From the NCBI RefSeq assembly GCF_024158745.1, contig NZ_JAMZAW010000020.1:1-64000 (forward strand): a stretch of DNA of 64,000 nt. Direction: 5' to 3'. This document shows positions 43,076-52,702 of this stretch, piece by piece. The stretch's first letter is position 1. Each line of letters starts with the position of its first letter. This stretch comes from Paenibacillus tyrphae. Its GTDB lineage: Bacteria > Bacillota > Bacilli > Paenibacillales > NBRC-103111. The notes beneath the pieces are model-generated. The model was given only the letters and a program-made list of their open reading frames with translations. It had not been told where the DNA came from and did no database searches. The position numbers and the translations under genes were made by a program.

Positions 43076-43160
43076 TGAGGCGTTTTGGCTTCATGGCATT
43101 TTATTTTCTATCGGCGACATCAGCTCATGTAATATTATTTAACAAATCAAGATATGATAG

Positions 43161-43189
43161 TTGCCGGAATAAAGTGGATTCTGTATAAT
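43161..43189 (+). promoter_or_regulatory. Promoter of the GNAT gene
   Basis: TTGCCG (43161-43166), a 17-bp spacer and TATAAT (43184-43189), 32 bp before the start codon. Confidence 0.7.
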
Positions 43190-43221
43190 CGGAACTAGAT
43201 TTCATACAGAGGGAGCAGAGA

Positions 43222-43683
43222 ATGGAGACGCTAACTATACAAGTCGTGGAGCCGAACCATGAGCATTTGATCGCATTGATTGCCAAACTGGACGATTACT
43301 TATATTCGTTGTACCCTGCCGATGAAGTGTTTGGCGTTGATTTGGAAGGGGCTAAGGTTGATGAGGTTGTGTTCGTCCTTGCCTATTGGAACGGTGTGGC
43401 TACCGGCTGCGGGGCTTACCGCCCTTTAGATGCACAGGCTGCCGAATTGAAACGGATTTTTGTAGATCCTTCTTTCAGAAATAAAGGGATTGCGTCAAGT
43501 ATCTTGTCTTTCTTGGAGCAGGAAGCGGCGCGGGCGGGATTTACATCCTTACTCCTCGAAACCGGGCCCATGCAGCCCGAATCGATCGCGCTTTACAAGA
43601 AATTCGGATTTATCGATATCGCCCCTTTTGGAGAATATGTGGATTGCCCCAGCAGTATATGTATGGAGAAAAGGCTTCTTTGA
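43222..43683 (+). CDS. GNAT family N-acetyltransferase
   Basis: ATG 43222, after GAGGGAGCAGAG, gives 153 residues. Acetyl-CoA-binding motif A is ELKRIFVDPSFRNKGIASSIL, with the key RNKGIAS loop. Motif B is SIALYKKFGFIDI. The family transfers acetyl groups to amines; this small form is widespread and its substrate is unknown. It is a single-gene unit with its own promoter. Confidence 0.9.
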   Translation: METLTIQVVEPNHEHLIALIAKLDDYLYSLYPADEVFGVDLEGAKVDEVVFVLAYWNGVATGCGAYRPLDAQAAELKRIFVDPSFRNKGIASSILSFLEQEAARAGFTSLLLETGPMQPESIALYKKFGFIDIAPFGEYVDCPSSICMEKRLL

Positions 43684-43876
43684 CCGACACCATTGGGAAA
43701 CGATACCAGTACGCTTGCCCTTCACTTCTAGAGCAGGCGTTTTTTTTGCTTGGAATTCCTGTCGTGCAACATTTTAGCCTGACGTCGCGTTTAGGAGATT
43801 GAGAACAGCAAATATGGAGCGCTGGCTCCATGGGTTGTTATCTTACATAAGGTTCATACAGGAGGTATATGACATC

Positions 43877-44938
43877 ATGAAACCATTCAAAGTACTCGGG
43901 GCTGTCCTGGCCGGCGCGCTCCTTGCCACTAACGTCGTGTCCGCCGCTCCAAGCGAGCCATCTACGGTAAAACCGCTGCCGATTTCCGCTCCTACTCCGC
44001 AGGATTCCTACGGCGGTCTTAAATTTGTTCTCGTCATCAATGGAAAAGGATTCTCTCCCGAAGAGAACCCGATATACGTCGGCGCCAAAAATCAAATTAT
44101 GATACCGATTCGCGCTGCCGCCGAAGCGCTTGGCTATAAGCTGACCTGGAAGCAGGAAACGCAGTCGCTGGAAATGATTCAAGGCAACCAATGGCTAACC
44201 CTTCAGATCGGACAAGGCCAATACGGCTTTGCCAAAATGCTCGTTCCGCTCGAGGTGGCACCGGAATTAACGAATGAGAAAACGTATGTTCCGTTGTCCT
44301 ATTTCGAAAAGGTGATGAAGCTTCAAGTGAAGGTGGACGCAACGGGTACGATCAATATCAATTCCAAGAAGCAAGAAAACGGTGAACAGGCGGCTAGCAC
44401 AACCAAGCAAGGAACGGTTACTAGCATTACCTACCGCGATAAAGGCGGAGAGATCGGCCTTAACGGCTATGGGCACGGCGTCCGACTGAATATTTCCGAC
44501 GAAACGGAGATCGTATCCGACACGAACCAAAAGCTGACGCTTGCCGATCTGCAGCTCGGCATGTTCATCGAAGCGGAGCACGGTCTGGCGATGGCCATGA
44601 GCATGCCGCCGATGACTCATGCGAAAAAGATTATCGTGAAACAAAGCCCTGCCGCGCAACAAACTTTAGGTACGGCAGGCGAGATCGAGGAGGTGACCTC
44701 TTCGGCGGAGGGGACAACGCGTCTTACGATTAAAGGGAATAAGCTTAGCGACGGATCGCATGACACGGTAGTCCTGAATGTGACAGGGGAAACACCTGTG
44801 ATCGGAACGAAGGATAATCAGCCGGTTGCATCAAATCAGCTTAAAAAAGGCGATAAAGTGTATGCCTTCTATGGTCCGATCTTGACCAAGAGCTTACCGC
44901 CAATCGGTCAAGCCGTCAAAATCATTGTAGAAAACTAA
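43877..44938 (+). CDS. Secreted protein with copper amine oxidase N-terminal (stalk) domain
   Basis: The 353-residue product starts at ATG 43877, eleven bases after AGGAGG. A signal peptide (MKPFKVLGAVLAGALLATNV, cut near AAPSEP) leads to a copper-amine-oxidase-N-like domain (residues about 55-155: MIPIRAAAEALGYKLTWKQE, seen as IPIRAAAEALGY, and TYVPLSYFEKVM). Two further beta-rich segments follow (about 180-260 and 270-350). The domain is common in Paenibacillus secreted proteins and is thought to bind cell-surface polymers. There is no catalytic domain. Confidence 0.87.
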   Translation: MKPFKVLGAVLAGALLATNVVSAAPSEPSTVKPLPISAPTPQDSYGGLKFVLVINGKGFSPEENPIYVGAKNQIMIPIRAAAEALGYKLTWKQETQSLEMIQGNQWLTLQIGQGQYGFAKMLVPLEVAPELTNEKTYVPLSYFEKVMKLQVKVDATGTININSKKQENGEQAASTTKQGTVTSITYRDKGGEIGLNGYGHGVRLNISDETEIVSDTNQKLTLADLQLGMFIEAEHGLAMAMSMPPMTHAKKIIVKQSPAAQQTLGTAGEIEEVTSSAEGTTRLTIKGNKLSDGSHDTVVLNVTGETPVIGTKDNQPVASNQLKKGDKVYAFYGPILTKSLPPIGQAVKIIVEN

Positions 44939-44968
44939 GTTGATGCTTTAACGAACAACTGCTCAAGC

Positions 44969-44998
44969 AGGCTCCCCCTTGGGAGCCTATTTTTTTTG
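44969..44998 (+). terminator. Terminator after the stalk-domain protein gene
   Basis: AGGCTCCC and GGGAGCCT with a four-base loop, then ATTTTTTTT. Confidence 0.9.
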
Positions 44999-45024
44999 AC
45001 CATCGACAGAGGGCATAATGCAGA

Positions 45025-45057
45025 GAAGCCGACTCTCTGCTTCGAGAGAACCGGCTT
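45025..45057 (-). terminator. Possible terminator of the MFS gene
   Basis: On the minus strand GAAGCCG pairs with CGGCTTC around an inner GTTCTCTC/AGAGAGT stem. There is little T-run, so activity is uncertain. Confidence 0.5.
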
Positions 45058-45064
45058 CCGATGC

Positions 45065-46234
45065 TTACAGCTTTTTACTCACAAGGGCCATACTAACTGC
45101 CAATACGAGAAAATATATAGGCATGATGAGTAACGAACCGTTGTGAAGATAGCTCATTCCGCTGGTGATAAGGCTGATCACCACGTAATAACCTAATCCG
45201 AAAATGGCGCCCGCGGTACCAAGGACATCGCCATAATTGACGAGCGCCAGACTCAGGCAGTTCGGAATAGCCATACCGATTCCCAACAGGAGGATGAAGA
45301 TCGAAGCGACCATGAACGCCAATCCTGCTGCGGAAGGGCTTATGCCATAAAGTGCAAGAACGGTGAGACCTACGGCTCCGGCCATCGTAACGAGGGAACC
45401 GAGAAAAATAATTTTTTCCGCCGGGACCCGGGTTAGCAATTTCTTCGAAAGCATCGCACCGAGGATGGAGGACAGCGCCACGAAAATTCCCAAAAAACCG
45501 AATACGCCCGGATTCATATGAAAAAACTCGATAAAAATGAACGGGGCCTCGGCATAGTAACTAAACAATATGCCGTTTGCCGCTCCGATGAGAAACCCGA
45601 ATGACCATACTCTTCGGTCAGACACCAAGCGCTTGGCTACTGAAAACGTATGAACCCCGGAGCTCGTGGACACCCTTGTCTCGGGCAGAGAAACCAAGGT
45701 GTACGTAAAAATGGCGGCGCTCATCCCGACAAGCGTGAAGAACACGGCTCTAAAGCCGAACGCTTGATCAACCCATCCTCCAATCAACGGCCCGATGGCC
45801 GGTGTAAAGGCAAGTGCCGCAGAGATCTGAGCAAACACGGCATGTCGCTTAGCTCCATCGATACTCTCACGTAGTATGGTTTGAGTCACTACCGAACCGG
45901 TGCTGGCGCCAAAAGCCTGAATGAACCGGCTTACGAGCAGCCATTCCGCCGAACCGGACAGGTAACATCCCAAGCTGCCCAGAGAATAAACCAAGATTCC
46001 CCAAAGCATAGCAGGACGTCGCCCGATGGAATCCGAAAGCCTTCCCCAGCAAAAAACGCCAGCGGCGAAACCGAGGAAATAAATGCTGAGTGTCAGCTGG
46101 ATCGCATTGTCGGTTGTATGCAGGCTTTTCGCGATATCCGGTAATGAAGGTGTATAGATTGTTTCGCTAATTTGCGGAAAACCAACAAGAATGATTAACA
46201 GCCATAATGATGGTGTTGAGATTTTTCTTTGCAC
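45065..46234 (-). CDS. Bcr/CflA family MFS drug-efflux transporter
   Basis: The 389 residues start at GTG 46234, six bases after AGGGGGA; TTG 46240 is too near that signal. Twelve membrane helices are predicted. Motif A is FCWGRLSDSIGRRPAMLWG (as GRLSDSIGRRP), and the first helix carries DIAKSLHTTDNAIQLTLSIY, typical of the Bcr/CflA group (YTPSLPDIA). It exports drugs by proton antiport. It is divergent from a TetR regulator gene that probably controls it. Confidence 0.92.
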   Translation of the reverse strand: MQRKISTPSLWLLIILVGFPQISETIYTPSLPDIAKSLHTTDNAIQLTLSIYFLGFAAGVFCWGRLSDSIGRRPAMLWGILVYSLGSLGCYLSGSAEWLLVSRFIQAFGASTGSVVTQTILRESIDGAKRHAVFAQISAALAFTPAIGPLIGGWVDQAFGFRAVFFTLVGMSAAIFTYTLVSLPETRVSTSSGVHTFSVAKRLVSDRRVWSFGFLIGAANGILFSYYAEAPFIFIEFFHMNPGVFGFLGIFVALSSILGAMLSKKLLTRVPAEKIIFLGSLVTMAGAVGLTVLALYGISPSAAGLAFMVASIFILLLGIGMAIPNCLSLALVNYGDVLGTAGAIFGLGYYVVISLITSGMSYLHNGSLLIMPIYFLVLAVSMALVSKKL

Positions 46235-46462
46235 AGCCAATCCCCCTATAATTCGAAAATCTCAATGAGCCGGCAAAGAAATTACGGGATCGGGGGTTTG
46301 CATTTACTCAATCTGGAAAAGGATAGCATGATTTTTCACCTTTATTCTTTTATAGGGGGGAGATCTATAGTGCATTCTAGCAGGATTTGGGAAGTCTGTC
46401 GACACCTGCGGTGCATTTTTGCAATATGACCATATTGTAAAAACTGAAAGGAGTATTTTTCC

Positions 46463-47074
46463 ATGCCCAAAAAAGTCGATCTTACGGAGAGGAAAAACCA
46501 GATCGCATCCGCTGCTTGGCGTGTGATATTAAAGCATGGGTTGGATAAAGCATCGATCCAACAAATCGCAGATGAAGCAAGCATTTCGGCCGGAATGATC
46601 CAGCATCATTTTTCGTCAAAAGATCTATTAATTTATTATTCCATGAAGCTGGTGTTGGATCGGGTACATGAGAGAGCCATGACTCGTACGAAAGCTTTTC
46701 AGGGTTCGGATGAAGAAGCGGTCAGAAGACTGATGAAATTTCTCGTTCCCGTCAATCAGGAGGAGTTATCGGAGCGAAGGGTGTGGGTTGCGTTTCTAGG
46801 CCAGTCCTTCAGCAATCCGGAGCTTCTTGAATTGCAGCAGCAGATGAATCATTATACAAGGTATATCATGGGGATGATTGTCGATCTTATGGGGGAGCTT
46901 GGTTACCTTCAGCCAGACTGTAATCGGGAATTGGAAGCGGAGATTGTTTATTGCTTTATCGAAGGGCTGATCATTCATGTGCTTCAAAGCCCGGAACAGT
47001 ACCCGGAAGAAACGGTGGATCAGCTCATCGACTATTACTTAACGAGAAAAAGAGGGGATCAAGCGGATGGATAA
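46463..47074 (+). CDS. TetR family transcriptional regulator (BetI-like C-terminal)
   Basis: ATG 46463 after AAAGGAG gives 203 residues. The helix-turn-helix is ASIQQIADEASISAGMIQHHF, with the family's QHHFSSKDLL end. The C-terminal ligand-binding domain (from RRLMKFLVPV) resembles BetI_C. It is divergent from the MFS gene, 229 bp away, and overlaps the next gene by eight bases. Confidence 0.9.
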   Translation: MPKKVDLTERKNQIASAAWRVILKHGLDKASIQQIADEASISAGMIQHHFSSKDLLIYYSMKLVLDRVHERAMTRTKAFQGSDEEAVRRLMKFLVPVNQEELSERRVWVAFLGQSFSNPELLELQQQMNHYTRYIMGMIVDLMGELGYLQPDCNRELEAEIVYCFIEGLIIHVLQSPEQYPEETVDQLIDYYLTRKRGDQADG

Positions 47075-47843
47075 ATTTATGCTCATTATCCTGGCAGTCG
47101 TTATTGTGCTGATCATTCGGCAGCTCATCCCCAAAAAGGTCGATCTGGACATGAAAGAGACGGACATCGGGCAAACAGGCTTAAAGAAGCTCAAAGAAAT
47201 CGATATCAACCATGTAGCCGAGCATACGCTGCTTCATTGTCTCAATCGTATGGGGGAAGCTGGTTTGCGAGTAAATGCTACATCGCTACGTTTTGGCGCT
47301 TATCTGGCCGATCCTCAAAAACTTGCTTACACCAAGGGTTATTCCGGCTTTGGGGGAATCCCCGGCTATATTCAGCTGATGATCTATCCCAACGATTATA
47401 ACATCCCGAGAATCCCGGCGATTGTTGCCCACGAGCTTCATCATAATATTCGTTTTTCTTATTTTGACTGGGATCACGGCAACGTAAGCGTAGGGGATTA
47501 CATCATCATTGAAGGGCTGGCGGATTCTTTTGCCAGTACGCTGTACGGTGAGAATAGGCTGGGTTCCTGGGCGACATCGTACGATGTAGAAGACTTGCTT
47601 TATTCCATCGAGGTCATTCGTCAAGCGTTAGAGGTCAAGGGATTTGCAGAAGTGAGCAGCTATATGTTCGGCGATGAGATCGCAAGGGAACAAGGTTATC
47701 CGCCCGTCGTGCTTTCCTATGCCGCCGGGTACGCGGTTGGCTACTATACCGTGCAGCAATTTTTGAAAAACTCAGGGGTCTCCATTTATGAGGCAACGCG
47801 AATGACTACAGCAGAGATTATTGACGGCAGCCGAGTTTTTTGA
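47067..47843 (+). CDS. DUF2268 membrane-anchored zinc metalloprotease
   Basis: The 258-residue protein has one N-terminal membrane helix (5-20). The zinc site is HELHH (122-126) in IPAIVAHELHHNIRF, with the third ligand probably E149 in IIIEGLADSFA. DUF2268 proteins are predicted zinc-dependent proteases of unknown substrate. The start ATG 47067 overlaps the TetR stop, so the two are co-transcribed. Confidence 0.85.
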   Translation: MDKFMLIILAVVIVLIIRQLIPKKVDLDMKETDIGQTGLKKLKEIDINHVAEHTLLHCLNRMGEAGLRVNATSLRFGAYLADPQKLAYTKGYSGFGGIPGYIQLMIYPNDYNIPRIPAIVAHELHHNIRFSYFDWDHGNVSVGDYIIIEGLADSFASTLYGENRLGSWATSYDVEDLLYSIEVIRQALEVKGFAEVSSYMFGDEIAREQGYPPVVLSYAAGYAVGYYTVQQFLKNSGVSIYEATRMTTAEIIDGSRVF

Positions 47844-47892
47844 GTAGATTCCGCGCATTTGCTTATAGGGGAACAATATCTTAAATTTTTCT

Positions 47893-47920
47893 GCAAGTCC
47901 TTCCAAGGACTTGCTTTTTT
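47893..47920 (+). terminator. Terminator after the DUF2268 protease gene
   Basis: GCAAGTCCTT and AAGGACTTGC with a two-base loop, then TTTTTT. Confidence 0.92.
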
Positions 47921-47984
47921 GGCGTGAACATAGGAAAGTTAATAGGTTAGTATTGATAAGTTCATGCTGCGGAGGGATGGCAAG

Positions 47985-48857
47985 TTGCGGAAGCTTTTCA
48001 AAAACAACGCAGGCCAGATGCGGCTCGGGTGGGATTTGTTCTTATCCTTGCTCTTGTTCGTGGGTTTGCAATTCGCGATTGTACTCATACTGTCGGTCAA
48101 ATGGGGCGGCAAGTCACTCGTTTCATCTGTTCGACCGGAACTGATTACACCGCTGGGGGGAATTGCAGCCACGCTTCTAATCTGGATGCTCCTGAAAAAA
48201 CGAAGCTTACGGGACCTGGGTATGCGCTTGACGTTGGCGGGAGTTCGTGAGTTCGGTGTCGGCATTGTACTGGGCTTCGGTTTCATGTCGATCATCGCGG
48301 GGATTCTGGTGGCGGCCGGTGCGGTTACGCTTCGGATCAATCCTTCCTGGAGCGCATCCAGCCTGATCTGGAGTCTGATTATGTTTATATGGGTCGGTTT
48401 CTCGGAGGAAATGTTTTTCCGAGGATACATCATGAAAACGATGGAAGCTTTAAAATACCGGCTGCCCTTTGCTTATATGCTGTCGGCGATGTTGTTCGCT
48501 TTGATTCATCTTGGAAATAACGACGTATCGGCCTTGGCGGTTTTCAATATTTTTCTGATCGGACTGTTATTTTCTTATATGTTCACGATAACGGGCAGCT
48601 TATGGATGCCGATCGGCTATCATCTTGCTTGGAACTACGCGCAGGGCAGCCTTTATGGACTAGCCGTCAGCGGGAACGATGTGAATGGGGTATTCGTGGC
48701 TTCGTTTCAAAAGCATTTAGGATGGCTGACCGGTGGGGACTTCGGGCCGGAAGCGGGGCTGCTGGACACGGGAATGAGTGTTCTCTGTTTTATGGTGTTG
48801 TATGCGTGGAATAGAAAACGGCAGCGGCGTATGACTAAATATCAAATTCGCGCATAG
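47985..48857 (+). CDS. CPBP family intramembrane glutamic protease
   Basis: TTG 47985, eight bases after GGAGGGA, gives 290 residues; ATG 47964 lacks a good signal. About eight membrane helices carry the three Abi/CAAX motifs: GFSEEMFFRGYI (EExxxR), LIHLGNND (FxxxH) and GYHLAWNYAQG (HxxxN). The glutamates and histidines form the active site. Members process prenylated proteins, or protect against bacteriocins, or process lipid-linked signals. The local role is unknown. Confidence 0.88.
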   Translation: MRKLFKNNAGQMRLGWDLFLSLLLFVGLQFAIVLILSVKWGGKSLVSSVRPELITPLGGIAATLLIWMLLKKRSLRDLGMRLTLAGVREFGVGIVLGFGFMSIIAGILVAAGAVTLRINPSWSASSLIWSLIMFIWVGFSEEMFFRGYIMKTMEALKYRLPFAYMLSAMLFALIHLGNNDVSALAVFNIFLIGLLFSYMFTITGSLWMPIGYHLAWNYAQGSLYGLAVSGNDVNGVFVASFQKHLGWLTGGDFGPEAGLLDTGMSVLCFMVLYAWNRKRQRRMTKYQIRA

Positions 48858-48865
48858 TTCTTTAC

Positions 48866-48908
48866 AATGCGGCCTGCCTCCAACATGGAGGAGAGGCTGC
48901 ATTTTTTT
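48866..48908 (+). terminator. Terminator after the CPBP protease gene
   Basis: AATGCGGCCT and AGGCTGCATT arms with an inner CTCC/GGAG stem, then TTTTTTT. Confidence 0.85.
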
Positions 48909-49039
48909 GTTTGAAAAATTGGGAAAGGAAGTGATTGAATTAATCCGCCAATTTGATATGATGATGAAGGATATATCTTCCACATTCAGCTGGATATTTT
49001 AGAAGAAAGGGATGATAAAGGAAATATAGAGCTATTTTT

Positions 49040-49052
49040 TGTAAGCGTTTCA
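49040..49052. promoter_or_regulatory. Possible catabolite-responsive (cre-like) element
   Basis: TGTAAGCGTTTCA resembles CcpA sites: its left half TGTAAGCGTT is that of amyO as recalled, but the right half is one base out of register. It lies about 30 bp before the DUF4855 gene. Confidence 0.35.
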
Positions 49053-49080
49053 CCTGATCAAAAGGAGAGTGAGCTCGTAG

Positions 49081-52000
49081 ATGATGAACTTAAAGAAAAG
49101 GAATTGTTTGCTGATTGCTTTACTCATGCTTGTTTCCGTAATCGTAATGTCCTTTTTCCCGTCAGTCAGCCAAGCGGCTTATTTACCCAAAAACAGTGAA
49201 AAATCCAACGGCGCTTCGAACATTGCGCTCATCTACACAGGCTACTATAACCCGGACGATTATGATGGCATGAAGGTGGGGACTATGACAAGGACCGGTT
49301 CCTGCCCTATGTAGGTTATCTGAATGACAAAGGCGTTGCAGAAGACTATTTTTTTGACACCTTTCTTATGCTCACGGCCTACTCTCCATACAAAGGGAGC
49401 TTGGGACGTTATTACGATTGGGCAGCCGGCAGCCGGCCCGGTACCCTGCAGGATTGGAAATGGGCGATGGATCGGGTATTCGAGAAGGGCATACAGCTGG
49501 ATGGTCTTGAGGCGGCGGTGGAGCAGGTAAGCGGCGATTTGAAAGATCCGGGCAAGAGAGTCAATGTGTATCTCACCTTGCCGTTCCCCGATCCACAAAG
49601 CAAAGATTTCGGCGATTTCGATGGAGACGGAACCGTTAAAAATCTGGAAAGCCTGGATACGCGAAAAGCATTGATCCGTTGGTATGTCGATACGATGACG
49701 GCGCGCTTCGAACAGCAGAAATATAAGCATTTGAGGCTGAGCGGGTTCTATTGGCTTCAGAAAGACTTGGATACGACCGTAGCCGGCGAGCAGGAAAGTG
49801 TAAAGTATGCTTCGGAATATTTGCGGGAACGAGGTCTGCGTCTGGGCTGGACCCCGTGGTTCGGCGCGAGGGAGAAGGGCAATGGACAGCGGCTCGGATT
49901 TGATTTTTCCGCGATTCAACCGGACCATTATTCCGATGAAAGCTCGACAATGGCTCGTGTAGAGGAGACCGCGGATATTGCTTACGCTAATGAAGCAGGC
50001 GTAGAAGTAGAATTCGATCAGCGCATGATTGACCTTCCAAGGTATCGTCAGGCCTTTTACAATTACCTGATTACAGGCGTTAAGAAGCAATTTATGAACG
50101 ATGCGCTGATTGCCTATTATCAAGATGTTTACGCTCTGTATGATCTCTACCATTCCGAGTTTCCGGCGGCTAAACAAATGTACAAGGACATATACAAGTT
50201 TGCCAAAGGAACATTTATAGCTCCAACGGGGAACTTTGCGGGGCGTGTGGTTGATGGTGACGGAAACGGTATAGCCGGTGCTACGTTAACCGATCGGGGA
50301 GGAACCGTCGTAACGACAGATGTGTACGGAAAATTTGAAATAAAGGAATTATATGCGACGCAAAATGCATTCGTCGTGGAGAAACCGGGAATGCAAGGGC
50401 GAGAGGTGAAGGTTGACATTCGCGACCGGCAAACCGTCTATCGTGACATTGCTCTACAGAACGCAGGGGAAGGTCCGGACAAAGCTGTGCCCGATTATGC
50501 GATAACGCTTCCATCCAAACTGGCGACGATGGATATCGGCGCGGTATGGTCACCGGGTATCATCGACCGGAATGATATAGCGCAGAAGCGGGCGGAGGCC
50601 GTGTTCACCAGCTCGGACCCCGGCGTCATAGAAGTATTGCCGGAAGGCAAGATTCGATCCGTACAAGCGGGTACCGCTGTGCTCCGTGCACAGGTGGGGC
50701 CTTTTGAAGCAGAATCTGTAGCGGTCGAGGTCGCCCCGTGGACATCTCATCGGTTAAAGGGGACGGAAGCGCCTCTCCAAATCAATAAGGGATTCGATAG
50801 CCCGGTTCTTCGCGATCCGCTGCAGGGAGGTACCCAATATGTCGTGAAGGAAGGCAGCACCGTCAAGATTGCGCACAAATACAATAGCGGAAATGATCTG
50901 TGGATGGTGTTTGATCATGCCGGTGCCAACAAGCTGTATGGAATGAAAGAATGGCGCCTCAGCCCGAATGTGAACAAGGATGCCAGTCCTGACTTGGCCC
51001 GTTCTTCCGTTATGCTGTGGCCGGATGTGTCCGATTGGGTCGGTCCGTATATTGTAGGCGCCAATCAGAACGGCAATGGCAACGGACAGGATTTTACCGG
51101 TGGCAACCACAATTACGACGGCGGCGAGAACAGCTCTGCGACAGGCAGAACCGTACAATATAACGTATGGGTTGACGGGAAGGAGCCTAAGGACGGAAAG
51201 GTCATTTCCGGCAAAAAGGTGAAGGTCGAGGTTGTCAATCGGATCCAAGGCTTTAACACGAAGGAGCAGGACGGCAGCGGGCGCGAGATCCTGCAAGAAA
51301 CGGTCACGTATGAGGTTGAGGGCGGTAAAGTACAAGTCCATACTGAGATTCAGCCTTTGGAAGACATCACCTTGTATCGCTATTATGGCTTGCAATCCGT
51401 CAATGGCGCATGGAATCACGAAATTCGTTATTATGCAGGAGAGACGGAGGTCGCAAGAGGCGAAGCAGGCAAGTATAGCGACTCCGGCATGAAATCCGAG
51501 CATCCTGACGTAGACAAGTACTGGCTTAGCTCGGCTGTACAAGACGGAAGTCAGCATCAGCTTCTTGTATCGCTCGATCGCCATTACGGACTTGGACAAT
51601 TGCAATATCTCGCTGATGATCAGCCGGTAGCATTTACGCAAGCTTATGGCAAGTCTTATTTCTTGCAAGTGTTTAATAAGTCGGCCGTGTTGAAGAAGGG
51701 GGCCAAGGTTGCTTGGCGCGGACAATATCACTTCTTCTCCACGCCGGTCCAGGAAAGAACGATTAAGCTGCTGAGCAACTTCGGAAATGGTTATGCGGTT
51801 CCCGAAGAGGAGGCTTCCTATCAGTGGGAGGTTATTGGCGATGCGGCCCAGAAGGTGAGCGAATCCGGAAGTCGTATTCGGATTAAGGGAGTAAAAGAAG
51901 GCACGGCAACGATCAAAGCAATAATCACCTATAATGGCAAGCCGCAGACGCTTGAATCGACCGTTCAGGTAGGGGACAATCGCCAGGTGGATACTTCCGA

Positions 52001-52214
52001 GCTGCAGCAATTGCTTGACGAAGCGAAGATGCTCCTGCAGCAAACCGGTAACGAATACCGTAAGGAAAAGGGACATCTGGCCGAGGCTTCGATTCATATC
52101 ATGAGAAAGCTGAAGCAAGAAGGCTTCACGCAGGCGAATGTGGATGAAGCAACCGCCCAGCTAAAGGAAGCCATTGCGATCTTCAAGAAGGCGACACAGA
52201 CTACGGCCCCGTAA
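49081..52214 (+). pseudogene. DUF4855 domain surface protein, frameshifted near residue 65
   Basis: The first frame encodes a signal peptide (ending SVSQAAY) and IALIYTGYYNPDDYDGMKVG, then breaks at about 49278. The next frame continues without a gap (GDYDKDRFLPYVGYLND) for about 980 residues. One missing G in the run at 49278-49281 explains it. Domains after the DUF4855 part (to about 380) are a carboxypeptidase-regulatory-like beta domain (FAGRVVDGDGNGIAG), an Ig-like BIG2 segment, beta-rich regions, and a C-terminal coiled tail (LQQLLDEAKMLLQQ). The family is secreted; its function is not settled. It may be a decayed gene or a sequencing error. Confidence 0.82.
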
Positions 52215-52316
52215 GAAGGAGAGACTAGTTTACGCGTTGGCATGAAGTATGCATAACAAAAATTAACTTTGTGCATAGTAAAGGCGAACGTATGCTAAGA
52301 AGGAGGCATCTTAAGG

Positions 52317-52490
52317 ATGACAGAAAACGACAAAGAGCAAGCGTCCGAGGCGAACCGGTTGAATTTTTATGACCAGACGGATGATGTGGTGAATGAAGTA
52401 CCCGCAACGACGGATGTAAACGAAGCCGTCGAGGCGATCACCGCACATATCAATAAATATGATGTACCCGATGAGTTAGAGAAAAAATAG
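52317..52490 (+). CDS. Small acidic protein of unknown function (57 residues)
   Basis: ATG 52317, preceded by AAGGAGG, encodes a 57-residue polar, acidic protein beginning MTENDKEQASEANRLNFYD and ending VPDELEKK. It has no cysteine, signal or membrane segment. A terminator follows immediately, so this is a real transcription unit end. No family was recognised. An imperfect inverted repeat (TATGCATAACAAA with TTTGTGCATA) lies upstream and may be a regulatory site. Confidence 0.7.
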   Translation: MTENDKEQASEANRLNFYDQTDDVVNEVPATTDVNEAVEAITAHINKYDVPDELEKK

Positions 52491-52499
52491 CGAATAGTC

Positions 52500-52538
52500 C
52501 AAGCGCGCACAGGATAACCTGCTGCGTGCTTTTTTTAG
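52500..52538 (+). terminator. Terminator after the small acidic protein gene
   Basis: AGCGCGCA and TGCGTGCT arms with a loop, followed by TTTTTTT. Confidence 0.75.
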
Positions 52539-52635
52539 GCATGATGCTGCAGATCTTGAAGCAAGAATGCGAAAATTGTGGCCAAATCTATAGCCAATAT
52601 GCATGTCAACATTTCCTTAACAAAAATCGTGTAAG

Positions 52636-52651
52636 TGTGATAAATATCACA
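52636..52651. promoter_or_regulatory. Fnr/Crp-type box upstream of the activase operon
   Basis: TGTGA-TAAATA-TCACA is a perfect match to TGTGAn6TCACA, the Bacillus Fnr site. Its centre (52643.5) is about 43 bp before the predicted transcription start, given a weak -10 (TTGAAT, 52675-52680), so oxygen-limited activation is plausible. Confidence 0.65.
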
Positions 52652-52702
52652 TTTACGTAAATGCTAAGGATGGTTTGAATTGGAACGCGAGGAGTTGTAT
52701 TC

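Noticed and set aside
48910-49080. Short open frames before the DUF4855 gene, including a 23-codon GTG frame
   Set aside because: The spacing to the purine-rich stretch is wrong and no family resemblance exists.
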